Source of the DNA: Lachnospiraceae bacterium
GTDB taxonomy: Bacteria > Bacillota > Clostridia > Lachnospirales > Lachnospiraceae
Direction of reading: 5' to 3'
Assembly: GCA_017546025.1 (NCBI GenBank)
Contig: JAFYYS010000023.1
Location: forward strand, 1 to 64,000
DNA: 64,000 nucleotides
Below are positions 46,989 through 55,993 of the stretch, one piece after another. The notes under the pieces were generated by a model. The model did no database searches, was not told the DNA's origin, and saw nothing but the letters and a program-made list of their open reading frames with translations. The position numbers and the translations under genes were made by a program. Numbering within the stretch: the stretch's first letter is position 1; every line of letters starts with the position of its first letter.

Positions 46989-47996
46989 ATGGCACGAAGA
47001 ATTATCACAACCGAGAAGATCAGCGAGGATGTGAAGATTGAATCTTCCTTAAGACCGAGCTATCTGGCGGATTATATCGGACAGGAGAAACTGAAATCGA
47101 CGCTGTCCGTATACATTGAGGCCGCGAAGAAGAGAGGCGAGCCGCTCGACCATGTGCTGCTGTTCGGACCTCCCGGACTCGGCAAGACGACGCTTGCGCA
47201 TATCATCGCCAACGAGATGGGCGTTGACATCAAGACGACCTCGGGACCGGCAATCGAGAAACCGGGCGATATCGTGGCAGTCATCAAGGGACTACGCGAG
47301 GGCGACATCCTTTTCATCGACGAGATTCACAGACTGAACCGTCAGGTCGAGGAAATCCTGTATTCCGCAATGGAGGATTTCTTCATCGACGTTGTCATCG
47401 GAACCGGCGGGACAAATGCCAAGTCAATGCACATCAAACTTCCGAAGTTCACCCTGATCGGAGCCACGACAAGAGCCGGCATGCTGACCGCGCCGCTTCG
47501 AGACCGTTTCGGTGTGGTGAGCCGGATGGAGTTTTATAACGTTGACGAACTGACGACCATCATACGCAATTCCGCTAAAGCACTCCGCGTCCCGATTGAG
47601 GATGAGGGCGCACTCGAGCTTGCGAGACGCTCCCGCGGAACGCCGAGACTTGCGAACCGCTTCTTAAAGCGCGTGCGTGATTTTGCGCAGGTCGGAGGAG
47701 ACGGAAAGATTACCGAAAAGCTTGCGAAGGAAGCACTTGACCTCTTGGAGGTCGACAGCATCGGTCTTGACCATATCGACCGTGCCATCCTTCGCACGAT
47801 GATTGAAAAATTCGACGGCGGCCCTGTGGGGACGGCTGCAGTCGCGACTACCATAGGGGAGGACCAGGGAACCATTGAGGATGTTTACGAACCGTATCTG
47901 GTACAGATCGGATTCATCCTCCGTACGCCGAGAGGGCGTGTTTGCTCGAAGACTGCTTATGAACATTTGGGAATTCCATTTTCCGATAAGAAGTAA
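46989..47996 (+). CDS. ruvB: Holliday junction branch migration motor RuvB
   Basis: A 335-residue AAA+ ATPase driving branch migration with RuvA. Walker A is GPPGLGKTT, Walker [10 protein letters not shown], sensor 1 IGATTRAG, and the C-terminal winged helix ends with [12 protein letters not shown]. It follows ruvA by 16 bp; ruvC is not adjacent. Confidence 0.97.
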   Translation: MARRIITTEKISEDVKIESSLRPSYLADYIGQEKLKSTLSVYIEAAKKRGEPLDHVLLFGPPGLGKTTLAHIIANEMGVDIKTTSGPAIEKPGDIVAVIKGLREGDILFIDEIHRLNRQVEEILYSAMEDFFIDVVIGTGGTNAKSMHIKLPKFTLIGATTRAGMLTAPLRDRFGVVSRMEFYNVDELTTIIRNSAKALRVPIEDEGALELARRSRGTPRLANRFLKRVRDFAQVGGDGKITEKLAKEALDLLEVDSIGLDHIDRAILRTMIEKFDGGPVGTAAVATTIGEDQGTIEDVYEPYLVQIGFILRTPRGRVCSKTAYEHLGIPFSDKK

Positions 47997-48013
47997 ATCT
48001 ACGGGAGGCTGTT

Positions 48014-48430
48014 ATGAACAATCGAACGCAAGCGGAGGTTATCATCAACGGAAAGCAGTACAGCATCATCGGCTGTGAGAGTGAGGAATACCTGCAGAAG
48101 GTGGCGTCCTATATCAACAGCAAGTACTCCGAAATCCGGGCCCAGAAGTGGTTCAAGGAAGTCAGCCCGGATATGCGCGAGGTTGTACTGCAGATCAACA
48201 TCGCAGACGACTATTTCAAGATGAAGAGCAAACTTGCGCAGGTAAGCGAAGAGGCCGAGGAGCGGGACAACGAGATTTACCGCCTGAAGCATGATTTGAT
48301 TGCCGCCCAGGGAGAGGCTCAGGAACTGCAGCGCAAGTTAGAGAAGCTTCAGCAGGCCAATATGGACGAGCAGAAGAAGAGCGTGCGTCTGGAGACCGAA
48401 CTGAATGGATATCGAAAGAAATACAACTGA
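48014..48430 (+). CDS. zapA: cell division protein ZapA
   Basis: A 138-residue protein. The N-terminal globular part (AEVIINGKQYSIIGCESEEYLQKVASYIN) and long C-terminal coiled coil are typical of Firmicute ZapA, which bundles FtsZ filaments at the Z ring. GGGAGG precedes the ATG. It is in the ruvAB transcript and overlaps the U32 gene by 26 bp. Confidence 0.88.
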   Translation: MNNRTQAEVIINGKQYSIIGCESEEYLQKVASYINSKYSEIRAQKWFKEVSPDMREVVLQINIADDYFKMKSKLAQVSEEAEERDNEIYRLKHDLIAAQGEAQELQRKLEKLQQANMDEQKKSVRLETELNGYRKKYN

Positions 48431-50816
48431 AGTTGAGCTGCTGGCGCCGGCGGGGTCCGTGGAGACCCTGAAGGCCGTCATTGAGGCGGGGGCCGACGCC
48501 GTCTATATCGGCGGAACGAGATTCGGCGCCCGTGCCTATGCAGACAATCCGGAGGAGGACGTACTTCTTTCGGCCATCGACTATGCCCATCTTCGGGGCG
48601 CAAAGGTCTATCTGACCGTGAACACGATTCTGACAGACCGGGAGATGTCCGAATTATATGAGTATCTGAATCCATATTATCAAGCGGGACTGGATGCCGT
48701 CATCGTACAGGATTTCGGTGTTCTGTCCTTTTTGCGTTCACATTTTCCAAAGATGGCGGTGCACATCAGCACGCAGATGACAGTGACCGACGCTGAGGCG
48801 GCGGAGCTGTTCGACGAGGGCGTGACCCGGATTGTTCCGGCGAGAGAGCTGACGCTTTCGGAAATCAGGAAAATGCGACGCAGCACCGGGAAAGAGCTTG
48901 AAATTTTCGTGCACGGCGCGTTATGCTATTGTTACTCGGGGCAGTGCCTGCTTTCGTCGCTGATCGGCGGCCGGAGCGGAAACCGCGGACGGTGCGCACA
49001 GCCGTGCAGGAAGCAGTACCGCTACGAAGAGGGCGGGCAGAGCTTTGACGGGTATCTGTTAAGCCCGAAGGACCAGTGCCTGTTGCCGAAGCTTCACGAA
49101 CTTTTGGCAATCGGCGTGCATTCCTTAAAGATTGAAGGGCGCATGAAGAGCACGGCGTATGCCGCGGGCGTGACGTCTGTGTACCGCAAATGGATTGACC
49201 GCTATTATGAACTCGGTGACCGTAAGTACCGGGAGTACCTGAAGGCGCACGGTGCGGAGATGGCAGCAGATATCGAGACGCTTTCCGACCTGTATAACCG
49301 TGGCGGTTTCTCGGACGGATATGTGTTTGACGAGAAGGGACCGAACATGATGGCCAAGGACCGGCCGAATCATACCGGAACCCCTGTCGGAACGGCAAAT
49401 GTGAAACGGGAAGGCACGAAGACGGTTGCAGTGCCGGCGTTTACGAAGCAGATCGGACCCGGTGAGGTGCTCGAGCTTCGGACCAGGGATGAAAAGTATG
49501 TCATCGGCGAGTGGACGACGCCGAAGGATATCAGGGATTACCGGATTCCGGCGATTCCGGTCCTTTGGAAGCGAGAATACGGCGCAATGCCCGCGAAGCT
49601 TCGCGTGAACATTTTCCGGATGCGTAAGGAACCGCTCCTGAATGCTTTGACGGAGCAGTTTGAAAAGAATAAAAAGCCGGTGCTTCTTAACGGAGCGTTC
49701 ACCGCTAAGGCAGGCGAGCCCATGAGGCTTACGCTTACCGGCGTACAGTCCGGTGTTTCGGTAACGGTCAGCGGCCCCGTGCCTGAACGTGCGCAGAAGG
49801 AAGGCACGAGCGGGGAGACCGTACGCGAGAAGCTTTCAAGAACCGGCGGAAGCGGCTACGGCATGGAGACGCTTACCGTTTCTGTTGACGACGGATTATT
49901 CCTGCCGGCATCGGTGCTGAACAACCTTCGAAGAGACGGCATCAAAGCGTACGAGAACGAGGTGCTTGCCGGATATAAAAGGCCTGCGGGAATCCGTCCC
50001 GTGGAAAAGGACATGGCAGCAGGCGCCGTACCCGGTCGCACCGTCATTTCGGTCATGAAAGCGGAGCAGTTACGCACAGTCATTGCCGCAAAGACCGAAG
50101 CGGATTTCTATATTGACATGGAAGGCGAATATGAAGCATGTCTTCAGGCGCTGAAGAACCGCAAGGCATTTCTTCTTCTGCCACGCACGTTAAAGGGGGA
50201 GAAGCGCGAGAAGGCACTCGCGGAAGCGGAACGGATCATGTCGGATTACCGGCTTGCAGGCGTTGTTACAAGACATCCGGACCAGATTCCGTGGGCAATT
50301 CGAAACGGATTTGTCTGGGAAGCGGACAGAACGTTATATTGCGAGAATACTACAGCTGTAGAATATTTCCTCGAAAAAGGAGCCTCGGCTGTGACGCTTG
50401 CCGAGGAACTGAGAAAGAATGAGCTGCCGGACCGTGAGGGAACGCTTCTTACCGTTTACGGGCGGTCACTGGCGATGGTTTCGGAGCAGTGTCCGAGAAG
50501 GACGACCGGTCTCTGTCCCGGAAAGGCAGCGAAGGAGAGCGGATTTTTAGGCGACGCGGAAGGAGAGACCTTCCCGGTTGTTCCGGTCTGCCGGTATTGC
50601 CACAGCCTTTTGTATCACTCAAGAGTGTATTCCCTCTTCCCGAGATGGAGCGAGGTTGAGGGCTGTAACGTATCCGGATACCGGATTGATTTTACGTTGG
50701 AATCTGCTGCAGAAACAGCGGCAGTTCTGCAGGATTATGAACTTGTAAAAAACGGCGGGAGCGTTCCGCAAAGCGCGGACACGACCCGCGGAAGCTGGGT
50801 GAGGGGCGTCGAATAG
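48405..50816 (+). CDS. U32-family peptidase / RlhA-TrhP-like protein
   Basis: An 803-residue protein. The U32 domain occupies ~10-430 with LLAPAGSVETLKAVIEAGADAVYIGG at the start and KIEGRMKSTAYAAGV as family signature. The Cys-rich run CYCYSGQCLLSSLIGGRSGN...RCAQPC probably holds an Fe-S cluster, as in related tRNA/rRNA hydroxylation proteins. A DUF3656-like part and a C-terminal Cys cluster (CPRRTTGLCPGK; VCRYCHS) follow. Members act in RNA modification rather than classical proteolysis. An ACTACARCTGTAG motif lies in frame at 50349-50361. Its start is coupled to zapA. Confidence 0.9.
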   Translation: MDIERNTTEVELLAPAGSVETLKAVIEAGADAVYIGGTRFGARAYADNPEEDVLLSAIDYAHLRGAKVYLTVNTILTDREMSELYEYLNPYYQAGLDAVIVQDFGVLSFLRSHFPKMAVHISTQMTVTDAEAAELFDEGVTRIVPARELTLSEIRKMRRSTGKELEIFVHGALCYCYSGQCLLSSLIGGRSGNRGRCAQPCRKQYRYEEGGQSFDGYLLSPKDQCLLPKLHELLAIGVHSLKIEGRMKSTAYAAGVTSVYRKWIDRYYELGDRKYREYLKAHGAEMAADIETLSDLYNRGGFSDGYVFDEKGPNMMAKDRPNHTGTPVGTANVKREGTKTVAVPAFTKQIGPGEVLELRTRDEKYVIGEWTTPKDIRDYRIPAIPVLWKREYGAMPAKLRVNIFRMRKEPLLNALTEQFEKNKKPVLLNGAFTAKAGEPMRLTLTGVQSGVSVTVSGPVPERAQKEGTSGETVREKLSRTGGSGYGMETLTVSVDDGLFLPASVLNNLRRDGIKAYENEVLAGYKRPAGIRPVEKDMAAGAVPGRTVISVMKAEQLRTVIAAKTEADFYIDMEGEYEACLQALKNRKAFLLLPRTLKGEKREKALAEAERIMSDYRLAGVVTRHPDQIPWAIRNGFVWEADRTLYCENTTAVEYFLEKGASAVTLAEELRKNELPDREGTLLTVYGRSLAMVSEQCPRRTTGLCPGKAAKESGFLGDAEGETFPVVPVCRYCHSLLYHSRVYSLFPRWSEVEGCNVSGYRIDFTLESAAETAAVLQDYELVKNGGSVPQSADTTRGSWVRGVE

Positions 50817-50878
50817 CCCCAAACGCATGACGGATTACCGATAGGGGCCGTACAGTCCCGAAAGGCAATGGAGTTACC

Positions 50879-52057
50879 ATGAAAAGAGCGATTATCATTT
50901 CGACAATTGTTGCGTTACTCGTGCTGCTCACGGTCGGACTTACCCTTTGGGGACTGAACCGCGAGGAGGACGAGCCCCGTCCGCGCCGCGGCATCGAAAG
51001 AGAAATTCCGTCTCATACCCCGACGCCGACTCCGTCCCCGAGCCCTTCGCCGACGCCTACGCCGAGTCCGACGCCGACACCGACGCCCAGTCCTACCCCC
51101 ACGCCTACCCCGCGTGTTGTCTGGGACGAAGCTTTTCCTGAGCTCGGCAGGATGAGCGCGTATACGATGGAGTATAAGGAGACCTTCGGCGAGCACGACA
51201 ACTGCTTCACCATCACGAAGGACCAGTTCGGAAATCTTTCCATCGCATTTGTCGGAAAGAGCCCGTTCTACCGCGTCTACAGCGACGTCGAGATGATTCG
51301 GTTCATCGACGGCAAAGTATACCTGAACATCGGCGACACACTTCGCTATTTCGGCGAAAATCCCGACGCGCTCGGCATCCCGAAGGAGGGCTGGATTGTC
51401 ATTCCGGAGCCCGCAGAGTTCCGACGGAACGTGCTTGATCTGCAGTCGCTGTTCGCCATCTACTCCGATGTCCTTGCGAAGAATTTCGACTGGAAGGAAT
51501 TTCAGGATCTCGGCGACCGGTTCGTGCGACCGATCACGGCCGGCGAAGTGTTCACGGTCCTTAAGGAAGCCGAGAAGACAATGGACCGCGACTGGGTACC
51601 GCCGATTAAGAACATGATCAAGTCCATCCAGTGGAAGGAATATGAACGGCGTCTTTTGAAGGAAAATGACAAGGAGCTCACGGAAGCCCTCAAACAGGCC
51701 GGGCTCGCCGAATGGAAGGCGAAGCTGTTGCTGTCCGGCGCGAAGACCGTAAACAAATCGGTGCTCCTTTACGTTTACGACAACTATCTCGGAGACATCA
51801 AGCAGACCGAGGACGAGGAGATGCGCATCACGTCGTCCGGGCTGCAGATTTACATCGGTTCGGCAGGCACGGGTGAACTTGAAATCGTGTCGGGAGAGGA
51901 GTACCGGATTTCGTTCCGGCTCTCGAATCCTTCCGGCAATACAGCAGAGCGTACACTCACGCTGAAGCCTTACCGGGGACGCATCGAGGTTCCCGGCAAT
52001 GTCATCGGCTTCAAGGCCTTCGGACCGCTGCTTTCGGACATTTTAGGCGGATTCTGA
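50879..52057 (+). CDS. membrane-anchored surface protein with Pro-Thr/Ser linker
   Basis: A 392-residue protein: one membrane helix at ~4-24 ([21 protein letters not shown]), a (PT/PS)n linker at ~46-78, then a ~310-residue extracytoplasmic domain that I do not recognise. This has an alternating strand pattern near both ends and a helical middle ([40 protein letters not shown]). There is no lipobox. The linker design is shared with the SleB-like and PIG-L proteins. It is followed by a hairpin at 52064. Confidence 0.75.
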   Translation: MKRAIIISTIVALLVLLTVGLTLWGLNREEDEPRPRRGIEREIPSHTPTPTPSPSPSPTPTPSPTPTPTPSPTPTPTPRVVWDEAFPELGRMSAYTMEYKETFGEHDNCFTITKDQFGNLSIAFVGKSPFYRVYSDVEMIRFIDGKVYLNIGDTLRYFGENPDALGIPKEGWIVIPEPAEFRRNVLDLQSLFAIYSDVLAKNFDWKEFQDLGDRFVRPITAGEVFTVLKEAEKTMDRDWVPPIKNMIKSIQWKEYERRLLKENDKELTEALKQAGLAEWKAKLLLSGAKTVNKSVLLYVYDNYLGDIKQTEDEEMRITSSGLQIYIGSAGTGELEIVSGEEYRISFRLSNPSGNTAERTLTLKPYRGRIEVPGNVIGFKAFGPLLSDILGGF

Positions 52058-52063
52058 TACAAA

Positions 52064-52099
52064 GAGCCTTCCGGTCAACATGGCATGGAAGGCTCACAT
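52064..52099 (+). terminator. probable terminator
   Basis: A 9-bp perfect stem, 52064-52072 with 52087-52095, 14-nt loop; the following T tract is short. Confidence 0.55.
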
Positions 52100-52129
52100 T
52101 TTCCTTTGGAGAGGGAACACAACTTTTTC

Positions 52130-52158
52130 TTGCACTTACTTCCGTTTTCGGGTATAAT
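52130..52158 (+). promoter_or_regulatory. promoter of the NUDIX gene
   Basis: TTGCAC (52130-52135), 17 bp, TATAAT (52153-52158). Confidence 0.85.
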
Positions 52159-52198
52159 GTTCCCAATATGTGACACACCAATGACAGGGGGTCTTTCT

Positions 52199-52651
52199 AT
52201 GACAGAGGCTACTAGCTGCGGTGGTGTTGTTATTTTCAGAGGAAAGATATTGCTGCTGTACAAGAACTACAAGCACAAGTATGAGGGCTGGGTTCTGCCG
52301 AAGGGTACAGTAGAAGAAGGTGAGGACTTCAAGACGACCGCTTTGCGCGAGGTTCGTGAGGAGTCCGGGGTGAGCGCCAGAATCATTCAATACGTCGGGA
52401 AGAGTCAGTATAGCTTTACCACGCCCGAAGATACCGTAATGAAGGACGTTCATTGGTACCTTATGATGTCGGACAACTATTATAGCAAACCACAACGCGA
52501 GGAATACTTTGCGGACTCCGGGTATTACAAATACCATGAAGCATATCATTTGCTGAAGTTCTCCAACGAAAAACAGATTCTTGAAAAAGCTTATAACGAT
52601 TATCTGGAGTTGAAGAAGCGGAACCTTTGGGGCTCCGGCAAGTATTTCTGA
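52199..52651 (+). CDS. NUDIX hydrolase
   Basis: A 150-residue hydrolase of nucleoside diphosphates linked to another group X. The Nudix box fits perfectly: GTVEEGE, seven residues, then REVREESGV. The early part (SCGGVVIFRGKILLLYKN) and the compact size resemble diadenosine tetraphosphate or ADP-ribose type enzymes; the substrate cannot be told. The ATG at 52199 follows AGGGGG, and the promoter position rules out the longer frame. Confidence 0.92.
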   Translation: MTEATSCGGVVIFRGKILLLYKNYKHKYEGWVLPKGTVEEGEDFKTTALREVREESGVSARIIQYVGKSQYSFTTPEDTVMKDVHWYLMMSDNYYSKPQREEYFADSGYYKYHEAYHLLKFSNEKQILEKAYNDYLELKKRNLWGSGKYF

Positions 52652-52662
52652 AAAGGATGAGG

Positions 52663-52689
52663 AAAAGGACCGCGCGACGGTCCTTTTTT
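52663..52689 (+). terminator. intrinsic terminator
   Basis: A perfect 10-bp stem, 52663-52672 with 52678-52687, and T6 including its last bases. Confidence 0.88.
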
Positions 52690-52728
52690 CACGCAAACAA
52701 AAAATCGGTTTCGGAAAAGGAAACGAAA

Positions 52729-53220
52729 ATGAACAAAATCAAAGAACTCTATTTGAAACACAAGGAAATCATTCTGTACGCTATCTTCGGCGGCCTCACG
52801 ACACTCGTGAATTTCGTCGTGACGTTCATTCTGCAGAAGGGGCTCGGTCTCTCCGGTGAGGGCATCGAATTCATTATCGCGAACTCGATTGCATGGGTAT
52901 GCGCGGTCGCATTTGCCTATGTGACAAGCCATCTTTACGTATTCGAAAGCAAAGCAAAGGGCTTCGGGGCAATCGCTGAGGAAGCCGCCAAATTCGTCGG
53001 TTCGCGAATCTTCACCGGCATCATCGAGATGCTGCTTCCGTCCGGTCTTGTTGCCATCGGAATCGACGGTTCGCTCCTGTCTTTTGAGGGCTTCTGGGCC
53101 AAGGCAATTACCGGCATTGTAGTAATCATCCTGAACTATGTCCTGAGCAAACTGTTCGTGTTCCGGAAGAAGAAAGAAGAGCAGGAAGAGACGGCGCAGA
53201 TGGAGGAAGAAAATGTTTGA
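52729..53220 (+). CDS. GtrA-family membrane protein
   Basis: A 163-residue protein with four membrane helices in the GtrA pattern (YAIFGGLTTLVNFVVTFIL; ANSIAWVCAVAFAYVTSHLYVF; ILNYVLSKLFVFRKK). GtrA-like proteins are thought to help polyprenyl-linked sugars cross or be used at the membrane. The ATG at 52729 has AAAGGAAA upstream. Its end overlaps the methyltransferase gene by 8 bp. Confidence 0.88.
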   Translation: MNKIKELYLKHKEIILYAIFGGLTTLVNFVVTFILQKGLGLSGEGIEFIIANSIAWVCAVAFAYVTSHLYVFESKAKGFGAIAEEAAKFVGSRIFTGIIEMLLPSGLVAIGIDGSLLSFEGFWAKAITGIVVIILNYVLSKLFVFRKKKEEQEETAQMEEENV

Positions 53221-54421
53221 AATCGGCAGAACTGTCGTACTGAAGAAGGGAGAAGGCCGCTCATTAAAGGCCGGCGGTCTCTGGGTTTATGACAATGAAA
53301 TCGCATCGGTGATCGGGACAGGCGACAACGGCTGTCTTGTCCGCGTGAACGATTTCGACGGTTACCCGATGGGCGTCGGATTTATCAACGACAACTCAAA
53401 AATCCGCGTCCGCATGCTCACGAGAAGGAAGGACACCGAGGTCAACGAGGAGTTTCTTCGGATGCGTGTCCGCGCCGCGTGGGAGTACCGCAAGAAGGTT
53501 GTCGACACCTCGAGCTGCCGACTGATCTTCGGCGAGGCGGACTGGCTTCCGGGCCTTACCGTTGACAAATACGAAGACGTCCTCGTTGTGGAGTCTTTGG
53601 CGCTTGGCATGGACCGTATGAAAAAGCTCGTGCTGGATCTTCTTTGCGAAGAACTGGCAAAGGACGGCATCAAAATCCGGGGCATTTACGAGCGGAGTGA
53701 TGCCAAGGTTCGCGAGCTGGAGGGAATGGAACGCGTGAAGGGCTTTCTTTCCGAGCCCTTTGACCCGATTGTGCAGATTACCGAGAACGGTGTGAAATAT
53801 GAGGTTGATGTGGCCAACGGACAGAAGACAGGCTTCTTCCTTGACCAGAAATATAACCGTAAGGCGATGCAGGGACTCTGCAAAGGCGCAACGGTGCTCG
53901 ACTGCTTCACGCATACCGGCTCATTTGCCTTGAATGCAGGCTACGCGGGAGCCACCGAGGTACTCGGCGTGGACGCTTCGGAGCTTGCGGTTAAGCAGGC
54001 GGAGCGGAATGCCGCGTTGAACGGGCTTTCCGACAGGGTGCACTTCATGGTCGCCGATGTACTGGATCTTCTTCCGAAGCTTGCCGAGGAGGGGCGGAAA
54101 TACGATGTGGTCATCCTTGACCCGCCCGCATTTACGAAGTCCCGCGAGGCGACGAAAAATGCCATCAAGGGCTACCGTGAGATCAATATGAAAGGCCTCC
54201 GTCTTGTAAAAGACGGCGGATATTTCGCGACCTGCTCGTGCTCGCATTTCATGACGCAGGAACTTCTTCGCGAAACCATCGCGCAGGCGGCGCAGAGCGT
54301 TCACAAGCGCCTCCGCCAGATTGAGTTCCGCACGCAGGCACCGGACCATCCGATTCTGTGGAGCGCCGACGAGTCGTATTACTTAAAGTTTTACATCTTC
54401 CAGGTGTGCGAGGAAAAGTAA
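53213..54421 (+). CDS. RlmI-like 23S rRNA (cytosine-C5) methyltransferase
   Basis: A 402-residue SAM-dependent enzyme. An N-terminal PUA-like domain (VVLKKGEGRSLKAGGLWVYDNEI) is followed by an EEHEE-type domain and a Rossmann methyltransferase with VLDCFTHTGSFAL (motif I), ILDPPAFTKS (motif IV) and TCSCSHFM, whose Cys is the expected catalytic residue. This is the COG1092 family that includes RlmI, which methylates 23S rRNA. The exact target base here is inferred. Confidence 0.92.
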   Translation: MFEIGRTVVLKKGEGRSLKAGGLWVYDNEIASVIGTGDNGCLVRVNDFDGYPMGVGFINDNSKIRVRMLTRRKDTEVNEEFLRMRVRAAWEYRKKVVDTSSCRLIFGEADWLPGLTVDKYEDVLVVESLALGMDRMKKLVLDLLCEELAKDGIKIRGIYERSDAKVRELEGMERVKGFLSEPFDPIVQITENGVKYEVDVANGQKTGFFLDQKYNRKAMQGLCKGATVLDCFTHTGSFALNAGYAGATEVLGVDASELAVKQAERNAALNGLSDRVHFMVADVLDLLPKLAEEGRKYDVVILDPPAFTKSREATKNAIKGYREINMKGLRLVKDGGYFATCSCSHFMTQELLRETIAQAAQSVHKRLRQIEFRTQAPDHPILWSADESYYLKFYIFQVCEEK

Positions 54422-54448
54422 GCCGCTAAGCAGAAGGGAGGTCGTGCA

Positions 54449-55960
54449 ATGTCTTTAAAGTTATCAGAACTGTGCCGGTTCAATGAGATTGTCATTCAGT
54501 GCCATGATAATCCGGATGCTGACGCGTTAGCGAGCGGATTTGCGCTCAGATGGTATTTTTCACGGCAGGGAAAAGAGGCACGCTTCGTGTACGGAGGCGG
54601 GCAGGAGATACAAAAGAGCAACCTCGTTTTGATGAATGAGAACCTTGAAATCGGCTGTGAGCATATAAAGAGCCTTGCGGCGCCCGAGCTTCTGATCACG
54701 GTGGACTGCCAGTACGGCGAGAGCAACGTGACGGCTTTTCCGGCGGCGCATGTGGCGGTGATTGACCATCACCGTGTTTCCGGCGAGCTTCCCGAGCTGA
54801 GTGAGGTTAGGAGCAACTACGGATCGTGTTCGACCGTTTTGTATGAGATGCTTCGGGATGAGGGGATTGACATCAACGAGAACCGCAACATCGCGACGGC
54901 ACTGTATTACGGCCTGATGACCGACACCGGCGATTTTACGGAGATTTCTTACCCGAGCGATAAAGATTTGCGTGACATTGCGGTTTTCAACAAATCGATG
55001 GTCACGCTTTTTCGGAATTCCAACCTTTCCATCGACGAGCTTCGGATTGCGGGTGAAGCGCTCCGAAACACGACCGTCGATGAGAAGCGGTGCTACGGCA
55101 TTGTCGAGGCCGGACTTTGCGATTCCAACATTCTCGGCATCATCAGCGACATGTTTCTCGAAGTGGACGGCGTTTCATCGTGCATCGTTTACAATATCCT
55201 GCCGTCCGGCATCAAATTCTCGGTGAGAAGCTGCGTGAAAGAGGTCAAGGCATGCGAGCTGGCAGGCTTTGTCGCGGAGCACCTCGGCGGTGGCGGCGGC
55301 CATCTGGTGAAGGCCGGCGGCTTTTTGAAGAAGGATCTGATTGTGAAGGCCGGCATCGCCTATGAGAAAGAAGCCATCAGCCGTTTCATCACGGGACGGA
55401 TGAATGAATACTTTGATACCTCGACGATTATCCATGCGGGAGAGTACCGCGCGGACCTTTCCGAGTTTGCCCGCTATCGGAAGAAAGAGTTCGACCTCGG
55501 ATATGTGCAGGCGAAGGACCTGGCGGAGCCGGGAAGCGAGATTGCCATCCGGACGCTTGAGGGCGATGTGGATGTGACCGTCACGGAAGATGTTTACATC
55601 ATGATTAACGTGAACGGCGAGATTTATCCGATCAGCCGCGCCAAATTCGAGCGTTCCTACCGCGAATCCGACGCGGAATACGTCTATCCGGGCGAGTACC
55701 CGCCCAACGTGATCAACAACGCCGTCGGCGAGCGGCTTCCGCTTCTGCCGTACGCAAAAAGCTGCATTTCCGTCGGAGGCGACGGCATCTATGCCAAAGA
55801 ACTGACCGGGCGGGTGAAGATATTCACCATGTGGGACCGTGAAAAATACTATCTCGGACGGCCGGGTGACTATCTGGCCGTACGTGCGGACGATGTTTCC
55901 GACATCTATGTGATTGAGAGGGAGATATTCCTTAAGACCTACGAGCCGTTTGAAGCGTAA
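54449..55960 (+). CDS. DHH/DHHA1 phosphoesterase with extra C-terminal domain
   Basis: A 503-residue protein. The DHH domain has CHDNPDADALASG near residue 20 and DHHRVSG near 106, with DTGDF further on, and the DHHA1 signature GGGGHLVKAGGF is at ~280-291. This set is typical of NrnA-like nano-RNase/pAp phosphatases. The normal ~320-residue core is followed by ~170 extra residues, including WDREKYYLGRPGDYLAVRADD, a domain that I see in some Lachnospiraceae proteins but cannot name with confidence. GGGAGG precedes the ATG. Confidence 0.85.
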   Translation: MSLKLSELCRFNEIVIQCHDNPDADALASGFALRWYFSRQGKEARFVYGGGQEIQKSNLVLMNENLEIGCEHIKSLAAPELLITVDCQYGESNVTAFPAAHVAVIDHHRVSGELPELSEVRSNYGSCSTVLYEMLRDEGIDINENRNIATALYYGLMTDTGDFTEISYPSDKDLRDIAVFNKSMVTLFRNSNLSIDELRIAGEALRNTTVDEKRCYGIVEAGLCDSNILGIISDMFLEVDGVSSCIVYNILPSGIKFSVRSCVKEVKACELAGFVAEHLGGGGGHLVKAGGFLKKDLIVKAGIAYEKEAISRFITGRMNEYFDTSTIIHAGEYRADLSEFARYRKKEFDLGYVQAKDLAEPGSEIAIRTLEGDVDVTVTEDVYIMINVNGEIYPISRAKFERSYRESDAEYVYPGEYPPNVINNAVGERLPLLPYAKSCISVGGDGIYAKELTGRVKIFTMWDREKYYLGRPGDYLAVRADDVSDIYVIEREIFLKTYEPFEA

Positions 55961-55993
55961 GATACGGCATCATTTAAAGAGGACAGAAAGACG

